The notes under the pieces: model-generated
Databases searched by the model: none
What the model was told of the DNA's origin: nothing
Seen by the model: the letters and a program-made list of their open reading frames with translations, nothing else
Shown: one piece after another, positions 8,905 through 18,303 of the stretch
Numbering within the stretch: position 1 is the first letter of the stretch
Layout of the letters: each line of letters starts with the position of its first letter
NCBI GenBank assembly: GCA_024402695.1
Contig: JAKSTG010000019.1
Span: forward strand, 1 to 56,267
Direction: 5' to 3'
DNA from: Treponema sp.
Lineage (GTDB): Bacteria; Spirochaetota; Spirochaetia; Treponematales; Treponemataceae
Length of the DNA: 56,267 nucleotides
Program-made: the position numbers and the translations under genes

Positions 8905-9699
8905 ATGCTTTTAGTAATTGATATTGGTAATACAAATATAAAAATCGCTATTTTCAAAGGCGACAAAATCATTAAAACCTGGCGCGTAAGTTCCGACAAC
9001 CGCAGAACCGGAGACGAATATTTTTCTATTTTGCGTCCCCTTTTCCGTGAGGCCGACATCAACTATGAAGACATTGAAAAAGTTGTACTCAGTTCAGTTG
9101 TCCCAAGTCTTATAGGACCTTTCGTAATTGTTTCAAATCACATAACAGGAAAGAAACCGGTAATTATCGGGCCGGATGTTTATGAAAAAGTCAAAATGCA
9201 TGTTCCTGAAAGCGCAAAATATGAAATCGGGACAGACCTTTTCTGTGACGCCTTTGAAGCCTGGAACAAATTCAAAAAACCTTGCATTGTTGCCGATTTC
9301 GGAACAGCACTTTCCTTTACTGTAGTTGAACAGAACGGAGGAATTGCAGGGGTTGCAATTACACCGGGAATCGGAACCGCCTTTAAATCACTTTTTAATA
9401 ACACTGCGCAGCTTCCTTCTGTTCCTCTGGAGATTCCACCTACAAGCCTCGGAAAAAACACAACCGTGGCAATCCAGGCAGGTATTGTTCTTGGATATAA
9501 AGGCCTTGTAGAAAGTCTCATTAAACAGATGAAGATGGACCTGAACAAAGAATACGGAACAAAAATCGAAGATATTAAAGTTATTGCAACTGGAGGCCTG
9601 AACAGCATGCTTCAGCCAATAACTGATATTTTTGATGAAACCGACAAAGATCTTACTTTATGTGGAATGAAAAGAATCGGTGAACTGGTAGACAACTAG
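8905..9699 (+). CDS. coaX: type III pantothenate kinase
   Basis: This 264-residue protein matches CoaX, which phosphorylates pantothenate in the first step of coenzyme A synthesis and belongs to the ASKHA fold. The phosphate-binding DIGNTNIKIAIF is at the N terminus; the second signature ADFGTALSFTVV and the GGIAGVAITPGIGTAF loop follow near residues 130-160, and ATGGLN is near the end. An AAGGG ribosome site precedes the ATG. It diverges from hisS across 50 bases, and its stop codon overlaps that of the convergent binding-protein gene through a shared CTAG. Confidence 0.95.
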   Translation: MLLVIDIGNTNIKIAIFKGDKIIKTWRVSSDNRRTGDEYFSILRPLFREADINYEDIEKVVLSSVVPSLIGPFVIVSNHITGKKPVIIGPDVYEKVKMHVPESAKYEIGTDLFCDAFEAWNKFKKPCIVADFGTALSFTVVEQNGGIAGVAITPGIGTAFKSLFNNTAQLPSVPLEIPPTSLGKNTTVAIQAGIVLGYKGLVESLIKQMKMDLNKEYGTKIEDIKVIATGGLNSMLQPITDIFDETDKDLTLCGMKRIGELVDN

Positions 9700-11318
9700 T
9701 TGTTCCACAAATCCATTTTTTTCTGAATAAGGGAATTCAGTTCCTGTGTTACACTTTCAATATCCCGAGAACGGATTCCCAGCGTCATTTCATGCCAGGC
9801 CGTATCAAAAGCAGATTCTGGCCCAAGAATCATTTTTATAAGGCTCTGCTTTACAAACTCATCTATGCGGGAAACTTTTCCCTGACTTTCAGAAGAAAGA
9901 TTATACTGCCAAACCTGACCGTGACGGCTTGGTCCAAGTTCTTCACTTGAAGGGAAAAGATCGGTCCACATTTCTGCACCGTAAGCACGGAGAGTTTCTT
10001 TTTCTACGCGAAGATAATTTTTCTTGATGTTTTCTTCTGTGGACTGGACTATAGGATTACCTGTAGAATCCATGGCCCCTTTACCCGCCTGAGGGAAAGG
10101 ATAGGTCCAGATTCCGATCCCGTTATTTTCAGGAATATTCGGAAGACTGATTCTTTTTCCATTGGAATCATATCCAAAGGTTACCCCTTCAACTCCCCAG
10201 TTTAAAATGACCTGGGCTTTTTCGGAACACATGAAATCAAGGAATCTAAAAGCGGCTTCAGGATCCTTGCAGGATTTTGAAATTGCAATTCCCCATCCTC
10301 CTGAAAACCCATAATCCTTAAGAGCCTGGTCTTTATACTGAGGACCGGCAGTAACAGGAAGATATGCAAAAGTAAGGTTTGCTTTATCATTGGAAGCAAG
10401 GGAACTTCTCATATCCATAAGTCCCCAATGAGGATAACTTGTTGCCAGAACATAGCCGCCCTTAAGTTTATTCTGATAAAGGTCTTCTTTCTGTGTAAAA
10501 CTTTCTATATCAAGAAGTCCTTCGTGGTAAATCTTATTGAGCCATTTATAGAAAACCGGCATTTCTGGATCAAGAAATTTATAAGTGGCTTTAAGAGTTT
10601 CCTGCTCAACAAACCATTGCCCGTCATCCGGATGGCCGATTAAATATCCACCAGGATTTGAAAGACCTATATACCAGAACCAGTCATCACACAAAAGAGA
10701 AAAGCCGATTGTTGGATGACCTTCCATGTAAGGATATTTACTTTTATACGCAATAAGGGCATTTTCAAGATCATCAAGAGTATTGATTCTTGGATATCCG
10801 AGTTCCTTAAGAACAGCATGCTGAAGCTGAATATTTCCTGAAGTTTCAAGGACACGATTTTTAATATCGAAAGTACCCATACTGTAAATGTGGGGATCCT
10901 CAGAAGAATACTTAAGTTTCTTTATCTGGTCACCGTAAAGTTTCTTCATGTTATCCCCGTACTTTTCGATATAGTCATCAAGAGGAATAACAGCTCCGGC
11001 TTCTATGAGACGGGCCAAATCACTTTTTGCATAAATCAGGTCCGGGTAAGAATCATTGGCGATCATTACCGAAAGTTCATCACCGCCCTGGGAGTACTGA
11101 GTTTCCAGGAAAACTCCGGAAAGTTTTGTAAGTTCTTTTGCAGTAAGGTCAGTCCATGGAGTATAGGATGTAAGATCCGATGAATAAAAAGTGAAAGTTT
11201 TCTGACTGTCTTTTTTATTCTGAGATTTCCTGCAGGATACCAGAACATTTACAGAGAACATCAACAAACAGAAAACTATCAATATTTTTTTCATCTTATT
11301 TATTTTCATTTTCCTCAT
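9696..11318 (-). CDS. extracellular solute-binding lipoprotein (sugar-type ABC)
   Basis: The product of about 540 residues looks like a family 1-type solute-binding protein. It has a lipoprotein signal ending LVSC, so it is probably anchored in a membrane facing the periplasm, and it shows the usual FYSSDLTSYTPWTD opening and PVTAGPQYKDQALKDYGFSGG and EKAQVILNWGVEG segments. The start is uncertain: ATG at 11318 overlaps the regulator gene, while ATG at 11294 lies one base past the regulator's stop and would suit coupled translation. It is last in a leftward operon after a YesM/YesN-type two-component pair, which in Firmicutes and spirochaetes often controls oligosaccharide uptake. No permease genes are adjacent. 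Confidence 0.85.
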   Translation of the reverse strand: MRKMKINKMKKILIVFCLLMFSVNVLVSCRKSQNKKDSQKTFTFYSSDLTSYTPWTDLTAKELTKLSGVFLETQYSQGGDELSVMIANDSYPDLIYAKSDLARLIEAGAVIPLDDYIEKYGDNMKKLYGDQIKKLKYSSEDPHIYSMGTFDIKNRVLETSGNIQLQHAVLKELGYPRINTLDDLENALIAYKSKYPYMEGHPTIGFSLLCDDWFWYIGLSNPGGYLIGHPDDGQWFVEQETLKATYKFLDPEMPVFYKWLNKIYHEGLLDIESFTQKEDLYQNKLKGGYVLATSYPHWGLMDMRSSLASNDKANLTFAYLPVTAGPQYKDQALKDYGFSGGWGIAISKSCKDPEAAFRFLDFMCSEKAQVILNWGVEGVTFGYDSNGKRISLPNIPENNGIGIWTYPFPQAGKGAMDSTGNPIVQSTEENIKKNYLRVEKETLRAYGAEMWTDLFPSSEELGPSRHGQVWQYNLSSESQGKVSRIDEFVKQSLIKMILGPESAFDTAWHEMTLGIRSRDIESVTQELNSLIQKKMDLWNN

Positions 11319-12846
11319 CCGAATCAGTTTTTCGGCCGTTTGCTTCTTTGAATTCTTTTGGAGTTTTTCCTGTTGCTTTCTTAAACTTCATGAAGAAATA
11401 ATCAGTATTGGAATAACCTACCAGTTTGGAAATCTGATAGATTTTCAAGTCAGAATTAAGCAGTTTGAATTTAGCTTCTTCGATTCTAAGATTATCAAGA
11501 TAGGTATTGAACTGAACTCCAGTATATTTTTTGAACTTCTTTCCAAGATAGGCCGAGTTACAGTTGAAAAGATCTCCAAGAAGTTCCAGTTTAAGGTCGC
11601 TTGAATAATTCGATTTTACATAAGCGATTACCTTTACGATAACAGAATCAGCTGTATTGGTGTGGAAGGCTTCTGTTACAGAATTAAGAGTATTGCGGAA
11701 GAAATTGAACGCTTCATCAAAAGTTTTCTTTTCAAGAATCTCTGAAACAATATCAAGATTCTGCAGATCTTCCAGTTCCCGTTCAGGATATTTTGAAGTA
11801 ACCCTGTTATAAGTTTCCATTAAAAGAGAAATGAGTTTCTGCTTAACGTCGGCACTTTTCGCAGAGACAACAAACACAGATTTCTTGATTTCTTTGAAAA
11901 GATCTTCAAGCCCATTTTTATCATAGGTTTCAATAGAAAAAACTGCCCTATTACAAAAATCAGACATTTTGTTTTCAAAGTCAAAAAGAGAGTCTTTCAA
12001 GTCCTGAACGGAAATTATTTCTTCAGAGACAGCAGGTACAGAAGAAAAATAGAAAAGCGAATTTAAATACGAGGATGCTTCTTTGTAAGATTCTATACAA
12101 CCTTCAAGTCCTTTTAGCTTTTTACCGCGGCAAATAAAAGTCTGAGCAGGATAATGTTTTACAAAACGATCTATACAATTGCCTACAGCTTCTTCATTTG
12201 CATTCTTTAACACAAGAGCAATATTTCCATTTATATTTACAGATTCAATCGAGAAAAATGAAAAATAATTTTCGATGCATTTTTCAATTATAGATTTATC
12301 CTCTGAAGGGAAACATTCACTTGAAAAACAAAGAACCGTATATTCGTCTCCTTTATCCTGTTCCGGAGAGTAAGTTCCTTTGAGAAGAAGATTTTTATAG
12401 AACTCGCGGCTTTCATATTTTTTTGCAGTTTTTGAATCTTCCTGAACTTCGCGGGTCGTATTTATTTCATTTTTTATTGCAAGGATTTTTTCAGTAAGTT
12501 CATCCTCATCAACCGGCTTCAGAAGATACCCCTTTGCCCCAAGATTCAAAGCCTTCTGGGCATACTCAAACTGAGAGAAACCTGAAAGAATTAAAAATGC
12601 CGGAGGATTTTTTCCCTGTCCTTTGCAGTATTCATTGACCTGTTCCATAACTTCAATGCCTGTAAGGCCAGGCATTTTAATATCCAGAAGGACAAGATCA
12701 GGAGAATAATCTTTTACAGCTTCTACAGCTTCATTTCCATTGGAGGCTTCTGTACAAATTGTGAAACCAAGTTCTTCCCAGTCAACTATAAATTTCAATC
12801 CGGTTCTGATACTTTCTTCATCATCTGCAATAAGCAATTTCATCAT
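11296..12846 (-). CDS. AraC-type response regulator (YesN-like)
   Basis: The 516-residue protein has an N-terminal receiver domain with acidic D8-D9, phosphoacceptor D55 in LLDIKMPG, and the lysine at LLKPVDE. A long poorly conserved middle part follows, then a C-terminal AraC/XylS DNA-binding domain of two helix-turn-helix units (LELLGDLFNCNSAYLGKKF and IYQISKLVGYSNTDYFFMKF) ending in the GKTPKEF signature. It overlaps the kinase gene by four bases (ATGA), which shows tight translational coupling. It probably activates transport or glycan-use genes on a signal from the neighbouring kinase; its target is unknown. Confidence 0.92.
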   Translation of the reverse strand: MMKLLIADDEESIRTGLKFIVDWEELGFTICTEASNGNEAVEAVKDYSPDLVLLDIKMPGLTGIEVMEQVNEYCKGQGKNPPAFLILSGFSQFEYAQKALNLGAKGYLLKPVDEDELTEKILAIKNEINTTREVQEDSKTAKKYESREFYKNLLLKGTYSPEQDKGDEYTVLCFSSECFPSEDKSIIEKCIENYFSFFSIESVNINGNIALVLKNANEEAVGNCIDRFVKHYPAQTFICRGKKLKGLEGCIESYKEASSYLNSLFYFSSVPAVSEEIISVQDLKDSLFDFENKMSDFCNRAVFSIETYDKNGLEDLFKEIKKSVFVVSAKSADVKQKLISLLMETYNRVTSKYPERELEDLQNLDIVSEILEKKTFDEAFNFFRNTLNSVTEAFHTNTADSVIVKVIAYVKSNYSSDLKLELLGDLFNCNSAYLGKKFKKYTGVQFNTYLDNLRIEEAKFKLLNSDLKIYQISKLVGYSNTDYFFMKFKKATGKTPKEFKEANGRKTDSDEENENK

Positions 12847-14684
12847 ATACGCGAGTTCCTTATCTGTTCAGTCTGAATAAGGGGTACTGTAAGTTTTACT
12901 TCTGTACCAACCCCTTCTTCGCTTTCAATTTCCATACCAAATGAATCTCCGTAAAAAAGTTTAATACGGGAATTAACATTCATAAGTCCAATGGAACCTT
13001 CATATTCATCAACCAGTTCAGTTTTCAAAGCTTTGTTCAGTTCTTCAAGTTTTTCTTTAGGAATACCACAACCGTTATCTTTAACCGAAATGTGAAGCAG
13101 TTTCGGTCCCTGTTCAGGCACTTCTTCGGAAATCAAAACATAAATGAAACCTCCGGTTACAGTTGATTCAAGACCATGACTGAAGCTGTTTTCAACAAGA
13201 GGCTGAATCAGAAGCGGAAGAACACTTATTTTCTGAACATCACACATTGTGATTATATCATAGGATATTCGTGAACCGAACCTGAACTTCTGGATATTAA
13301 GATAGTTCTGAACCGCATCCAATTCCGTATAAAGAGAAACGGTTTTTCCGCTGATGTTCAGGTTATAGCGTAAAAGGGATGCCAGAAGCTTAAGCATAGT
13401 TGAAACATCCTTATCCCCGCTGGCAAGACTTTTCATTCGAATAGTTTCAAGAGTATTGAAAAGGAAATGAGGATTGATTTGAGTTGCCAGCATCTTGTAG
13501 CGGATTTCATTCTGGCGGGAAACCACCTGCTCTCTTTCCAGTTTATGTTTGTAAACCTGGTTAATAAGATTACGAACCTTTTCGCTCATAAGATAAAGGC
13601 TGTGATAAATCTGCTCGAACTCATCTTTACCACCGATAGAATCAGGAATAGAAAAGTTATTTTCAACAACATCCTGAATTCCGTCTCGGACAGTCTGTAC
13701 ACGTGAGTTTATATATTTATTGAAGAAACTGATAGCAAAATAAGAAAGAAGAATAATCAATGTGATGATAATTCCAGTTGGAATCAAAACCAGAAAAGTA
13801 GCCCTGTAAAGTTCTTTTACAGGAACTACATAAAGAAGCGTAAAATCGGAAATGGCATTTGTATTAGGAGTAAACTTTCTTGTCATGACCCCTGACTTGG
13901 AGCCTTTCCAGCTGATGGTAGAAATTTCATCTTCCTTCTGATTTTTCAAATATAAAAGTTCATTTCTTAAAGTCTGTGCTTCGTCATAAGAAAGGTTTTC
14001 ATCCGATGAAAAAACAATCTGTTCCTCATAAGCAATTGCGGATTCAAAAAACTGATTCTGAAGGATGCGGACAATGTGTTCTGGATTTACATTTATTACA
14101 AGAACGCCTACAAAAGATTTATCCCGAAGGCTCCATACTGAACGGATAAGACAGAGATATTTCTTTTTTGTGATGGAATCAGTTTTATACATCCAGAAAA
14201 CATGGCCTTTTTCTGTTACCGCTTTTTCGTACCAGAATTCCTTTTTGATTTCCGGAGAAACTTTTACGATATAGGAATTATCAAGGACAGTCTGATTTTC
14301 AGTGTAAATGCGGAAAGAATTTATTTCCCTGAAAGACTGAAGATAATCATCCAGAAAAGAAAGACTTGTGTAATCAAGGTAAGCATCAAGAACAGACTCA
14401 TATTGTTTTGAAAGAATATCCTGAACCGGTTTGTTTACATAAATCCTGTCCGAAAAATATTTTACTGAAGAAAGCATTTCATTCAGGGAGTTTTCTGCCT
14501 GAACCAGAGAGTTACGAACCCGCTGAACTTCCCAGTTTTTGAGAGTTCTATACAGAATGTTTACAAAAATTACCGAAAGAAGGAAAACCGGAACGAAAAA
14601 AAGAGTGAAATAAAGTCTCTGAAGACTCTTTTTGATTGGAGTGTTGGTAAAATATTTATATAGAAAATTCTTTTTTCCGGTCAT
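12843..14684 (-). CDS. sensor histidine kinase, YesM type
   Basis: The 613-residue protein has one membrane segment near residues 20-45 and a second near 290-320, enclosing an extracytoplasmic dCache-like sensor region. A HAMP-like stretch follows, then the His_kinase signature QINPHFLFNTLE with the phosphorylated histidine at about residue 405, and an HATPase_c domain with VENSFSHGLE and DNGCGIPKEKL. This order defines the LytS/YesM-like class that works with AraC-type regulators. It is the first gene of the operon that continues into the regulator and the binding lipoprotein. The ligand is not evident, though a saccharide is likely from the company it keeps. Confidence 0.92.
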   Translation of the reverse strand: MTGKKNFLYKYFTNTPIKKSLQRLYFTLFFVPVFLLSVIFVNILYRTLKNWEVQRVRNSLVQAENSLNEMLSSVKYFSDRIYVNKPVQDILSKQYESVLDAYLDYTSLSFLDDYLQSFREINSFRIYTENQTVLDNSYIVKVSPEIKKEFWYEKAVTEKGHVFWMYKTDSITKKKYLCLIRSVWSLRDKSFVGVLVINVNPEHIVRILQNQFFESAIAYEEQIVFSSDENLSYDEAQTLRNELLYLKNQKEDEISTISWKGSKSGVMTRKFTPNTNAISDFTLLYVVPVKELYRATFLVLIPTGIIITLIILLSYFAISFFNKYINSRVQTVRDGIQDVVENNFSIPDSIGGKDEFEQIYHSLYLMSEKVRNLINQVYKHKLEREQVVSRQNEIRYKMLATQINPHFLFNTLETIRMKSLASGDKDVSTMLKLLASLLRYNLNISGKTVSLYTELDAVQNYLNIQKFRFGSRISYDIITMCDVQKISVLPLLIQPLVENSFSHGLESTVTGGFIYVLISEEVPEQGPKLLHISVKDNGCGIPKEKLEELNKALKTELVDEYEGSIGLMNVNSRIKLFYGDSFGMEIESEEGVGTEVKLTVPLIQTEQIRNSRI

Positions 14685-14692
14685 AGAGGATA

Positions 14693-14721
14693 TTCAATAT
14701 TAACATAAAATAGACTAAAAT
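14693..14721 (+). promoter_or_regulatory. candidate xseA promoter, leaderless arrangement
   Basis: TTCAAT (14693-14698), a 17-base spacer and TAAAAT (14716-14721) are followed by seven bases and then the xseA ATG at 14729. No Shine-Dalgarno sequence lies between, so the transcript may begin at the start codon. Confidence 0.45.
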
Positions 14722-14728
14722 CAATTAT

Positions 14729-15922
14729 ATGGCAAACGAGCTTCCTGTTCTTACGGTTACCCAAATCAACAATCAAATTAAAGATCTCCTTCAGATGACT
14801 TTCAGGTCAATTTGTGTAGAAGGAGAAATTTCAGGCATTACTTTTCAGAGTTCCGGTCATATTTATCTGACCCTTAAAGATGAAGCCTGTCAGATTTCGG
14901 CCTGCATGTGGAGAAGCTCAACTGGAAGCCTTTCCTTCCGCCCCAAAACCGGAGATAAAGTTCGCTGTTTTGGTTACATTTCAGCTTATCCTCAAAGAGG
15001 AAATTATCAGCTTATTATAAACCGCATGGAAATGGCCGGGATCGGGGACGTTCTTGTGATGCTGGAAATGCGCAAGCAAAAACTGGCACAGGAAGGACTT
15101 TTTGCCCCAGAACACAAAAGACCACTTCCCTTTTTTCCAAAGACAATCGGTGTAGTAACAAGTCCTACAGGAGCGGCTTTCAGAGATATCTGTCAGACTG
15201 CTATGGGGCGCAACCCTCATATTCAGATCATTCTTTTTCCTGCAATGGTTCAGGGAGAAGGAGCTGCAGAAACAATCTGCAAAATGATTGAAATAGCAAA
15301 TTTCTACAAAATGTGTGATGTTCTGATTGTTGGACGTGGTGGCGGAAGTCAGGAAGATCTTCTTCCTTTCAGTGAGGAGTCAGTTGTACGTTCAGTTTAC
15401 AACTCTGCCATCCCGGTTATCAGCGCTGTCGGCCATGAAATTGACTGGTCTCTTGCAGACTTTGCCGCTGACAGCCGAGCCGCAACTCCAACTCAGGCAG
15501 CAGAAATTGCTGTGCCGGTTTACGGAGAACTTATACAGAGAATCCAGTGGTATAAAAATGACCTTTACAACACCATCTCAAAAGAAGTTCAAAACAAACT
15601 GCTTATGGTAAGAAGTTTCAAACCGGAAAACCTGGAAATGCAGTTCAGAAACATTGAAGCTCCATACCTGATGCGTTTTGAAAATGCAAAAAGAGAACTT
15701 CCAGAAAACCTTCAGAATAAAATCAAAGATCTTAAACAGCAGATAAACCAGAACATTACAATTTTGGAAGGCGCAAGTCCTGCAACAATTCTGAACAGAG
15801 GATATTCAATGGTTAGGGACAAACTTACCGGCGACATTATCCGCGACGCAGCGGTTGTTATGCCTGGAATGGAACTTGAAATAACTCCTTCAAGAGGAAG
15901 TTTCATTGCAACTGCAAAATAA
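14729..15922 (+). CDS. xseA: exodeoxyribonuclease VII large subunit
   Basis: The 397-residue product is the catalytic large subunit of exonuclease VII, which degrades single-stranded DNA in repair. It opens with TVTQINNQIKDLL, an OB-fold nucleic-acid-binding domain (EGEISGITFQSSGHIYLTLKD, about 25-100). The catalytic core follows with KRPLPFFPKTIGVVTSPTGAAFRDI, VGRGGGSQEDLLPF, and HEIDWSLADFAADSRAATPT. The coiled-coil middle section is shorter than in the E. coli enzyme (about 456 residues). It is followed 24 bases later by xseB and then mutL, forming a rightward repair operon. Confidence 0.96.
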   Translation: MANELPVLTVTQINNQIKDLLQMTFRSICVEGEISGITFQSSGHIYLTLKDEACQISACMWRSSTGSLSFRPKTGDKVRCFGYISAYPQRGNYQLIINRMEMAGIGDVLVMLEMRKQKLAQEGLFAPEHKRPLPFFPKTIGVVTSPTGAAFRDICQTAMGRNPHIQIILFPAMVQGEGAAETICKMIEIANFYKMCDVLIVGRGGGSQEDLLPFSEESVVRSVYNSAIPVISAVGHEIDWSLADFAADSRAATPTQAAEIAVPVYGELIQRIQWYKNDLYNTISKEVQNKLLMVRSFKPENLEMQFRNIEAPYLMRFENAKRELPENLQNKIKDLKQQINQNITILEGASPATILNRGYSMVRDKLTGDIIRDAAVVMPGMELEITPSRGSFIATAK

Positions 15923-15946
15923 AAAAGGAAACACAAGGAGATTTTT

Positions 15947-16240
15947 ATGTCTAACTTTGAAGATAAATTAAACAGACTGGAACAGCTTTCATCAGATATC
16001 AAACGTTCTGATATCAGTCTTGAAGACGCCCTTAAAGATTTCGAAGAAGGAATCAAACTGGCAAAAGGTCTTGAAAAAGAACTGAACGCCATTGAAGGTA
16101 AAATCCAGATTCTCATGAACGAACCAAATCCTATGGCCGAAGACAACCCTCCTCAGCTGGATCTTTTTGGTGCAACAAACATCCAGACAGGATCTGCAGG
16201 AGCTCCAACACAGGGACTCCGTCAAGATTCAAACTTCTAG
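15947..16240 (+). CDS. xseB: exodeoxyribonuclease VII small subunit
   Basis: The 97-residue product matches the XseB family in its first 65 residues: FEDKLNRLEQLSSDIKRSDI, LEDALKDFEEGIKLAKGLEKEL, and the final helix. These form the helical subunit that clamps the coiled coil of XseA. The remaining 30 residues (NPMAEDNPPQLDLFGATN...) are an extension rich in Pro and Gly, beyond the usual 70-80 residue length. An AAGGAG ribosome site precedes the ATG. Confidence 0.92.
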   Translation: MSNFEDKLNRLEQLSSDIKRSDISLEDALKDFEEGIKLAKGLEKELNAIEGKIQILMNEPNPMAEDNPPQLDLFGATNIQTGSAGAPTQGLRQDSNF

Positions 16241-16275
16241 AATTTCATCCATAAGATATCAGACAGGAACTAAAG

Positions 16276-18258
16276 ATGAGCCTTAAAAAACCGGTAAAAA
16301 AACTTAACGCAGAAACAGCCAGAAAAATCGCTGCAGGTGAAGTTATCGACAGACCTAACGCCATTGTTCGTGAACTTCTTGATAACGCAGTAGACTCCGG
16401 TGCCGACACAATTACTCTTGAAGTAAATGGCGGCGGCGTTGATAAAATCCGTGTTGTAGACAACGGTTCAGGAATGACAAAAGAAGACCTGGAAACCTGT
16501 GCTCATCCTCACTGTACAAGTAAAATAGAAACAGACACAGACCTTCTGAATCTTTCGACTCTCGGATTCCGAGGAGAAGCCCTTGCTTCCATCGCTGCAG
16601 TTTCAAGACTTTCAATCATCTCTGCGGGCTGGAAAATGAGAGCTTCAATTACAGAAGACCACATCCTGGAACCTTTTGCAGAAACTAACGGAACCATCGT
16701 TCAGAGCGAAGGACTTTTTGAAAACTTCCCTGCCCGCCGCCAGTTCCTTAAACGTCCGGCCAGCGAAGGTCTTCTTTGCAAAAATACTTTCATTGAAAAA
16801 TGTCTTCCTCGTCCTGATATAGCTTTCCGCCTTGTAATGGACGGAGAAACAAAGCTTGATTTACCTAAAGACGTAACTCTTACCCAGCGTTTTGTAAGGG
16901 CAATGAATTTCCGTGAAAACGAAAAGCTTTTTTACGAAATCTCTTCAAGAGATGCTGCGTCCAAATGGAGCGTAAAAATCATTCTTGGAGACCCCGGCGT
17001 AAACAGAACAAATAAAAAAGATATTTTTATTTTCGTAAACGGACGACGCATTCAGGAATACTCTCTTGTACAGGCTGTCGAATATGGCGGACAAGGATTC
17101 TTCCCTAACGGAACGTATCCTGTTGCAGCCGTTTTCGTAGAAATGGATCCACATGAAGTTGATTTCAACATTCACCCTGCAAAAAAAGAAGCCCGTTTCA
17201 GTGACATTTCAAGTCTCCATCACGGAATATCAACCTGTGTAAGAAACTTTTATAAGAATCATACAATCGCAGGACTAGCTTCCAACGCCTTAAAAAGAAA
17301 CGATGGTTTTGATTCAAAATCAGAAGAAACCGCAAAACAGAAAGCTCTTTTCGACAAACTTTTCGAAGCTCCTGTTTCTTCTTCAAAATCCGGTGCTTTT
17401 GTACCTCCTTCTTCTGCACCAGTATCATCAGTTATAGAAACAAAGACTTCCGAAAACTATAAAGGTACATACAGAATACCAACTCATGAAACAGAAAAAG
17501 AAAAGTTCAACGACAGTTCTTCTTTCTCGGGAAGTGTAAGCAGAAACTTTTCTGACACAAAAACAAAACTGGAAATGTTTACTGCAAAAGTTTCTACAGG
17601 GACTTTGGGAACAAAATCATCTCCTACATCTATTTCCTCTTCTACACAGGCTGTAAAACCAACCGCTTCCCTGGCAGAAGCAGCACTTGATACTGCTCCA
17701 GAAAAAGAAGAGATTTCTGATTTCAAATTTCTTGGCTGTACTTTAGGGACTTTTCTTGTTGCAGAAAAAAATGGAAGTCTTTTTATCATCGACCAGCATG
17801 CTGCCCACGAAAGAATGCTTTTCAACCGTATCATGAACGAAAAGCCTACAAAGATTTCCCTTATCATTCCATATATTCTGGAAACTGAAGATGAAGACGA
17901 AAACAATTATCTGGAATCAATAAAAGATCAGATGAAGGAATGCGGTTTCGAAATTGAAAAAGCCGGTAAAAACACCTGGGAAGTTAACACAACTCCTGAC
18001 AGATGGGAAGGAACTGAAAAAGACCTTCACGAAGCAATTCTTTCAAAAAGACTTGAACCTAATGAAATAATCAGAAGTATTGCAGCTATGACAGCCTGTC
18101 GTGCGGCCGTTATGGACGGACATATTCTTGATGATATTACAGCGGCAAAAATCGCAGAAGAAGCCTTAAAACTCGAAGATCCTCACTGCCCTCATGGCCG
18201 CCCGGTTTACACGGAACTTTCCCGTGAAAAACTTTTCATGCTGGTAAAGAGAACATAA
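16276..18258 (+). CDS. mutL: DNA mismatch repair protein MutL
   Basis: The 660-residue product is MutL, the GHKL ATPase that links mismatch recognition by MutS to strand incision. The N-terminal ATPase shows ELLDNAVDSGAD, VDNGSGM, and STLGFRGEALASI (about residues 37-105), and the second part shows FVNGRRI and HEVDFNIHPAKKEARF. A Ser/Thr-rich linker runs from about 370 to 470. The C-terminal dimerisation domain carries DQHAAHER, an ACR segment (TACRAAVMDG) and CPHGRP, the motifs of endonuclease-type MutL. In the first, the final acidic residue of the usual DQHA-x2-E-x4-E pattern appears to be Asn. It is the third gene of the xseA-xseB-mutL run. Confidence 0.96.
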   Translation: MSLKKPVKKLNAETARKIAAGEVIDRPNAIVRELLDNAVDSGADTITLEVNGGGVDKIRVVDNGSGMTKEDLETCAHPHCTSKIETDTDLLNLSTLGFRGEALASIAAVSRLSIISAGWKMRASITEDHILEPFAETNGTIVQSEGLFENFPARRQFLKRPASEGLLCKNTFIEKCLPRPDIAFRLVMDGETKLDLPKDVTLTQRFVRAMNFRENEKLFYEISSRDAASKWSVKIILGDPGVNRTNKKDIFIFVNGRRIQEYSLVQAVEYGGQGFFPNGTYPVAAVFVEMDPHEVDFNIHPAKKEARFSDISSLHHGISTCVRNFYKNHTIAGLASNALKRNDGFDSKSEETAKQKALFDKLFEAPVSSSKSGAFVPPSSAPVSSVIETKTSENYKGTYRIPTHETEKEKFNDSSSFSGSVSRNFSDTKTKLEMFTAKVSTGTLGTKSSPTSISSSTQAVKPTASLAEAALDTAPEKEEISDFKFLGCTLGTFLVAEKNGSLFIIDQHAAHERMLFNRIMNEKPTKISLIIPYILETEDEDENNYLESIKDQMKECGFEIEKAGKNTWEVNTTPDRWEGTEKDLHEAILSKRLEPNEIIRSIAAMTACRAAVMDGHILDDITAAKIAEEALKLEDPHCPHGRPVYTELSREKLFMLVKRT

Positions 18259-18273
18259 AACTTAAATAATTAG

Positions 18274-18300
18274 CCACAGATACACGCAGATAAACACGGA
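18274..18300. repeat. left inverted repeat of the GxxExxY cassette
   Basis: This AGAT/ACACGG-rich element, built of 12-15 base subrepeats containing CGCAGATAAACAC, lies just after the mutL stop. It is an imperfect inverted match of the element at 18714-18741 on the other side of the GxxExxY gene. Confidence 0.7.
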
Positions 18301-18303
18301 TAT

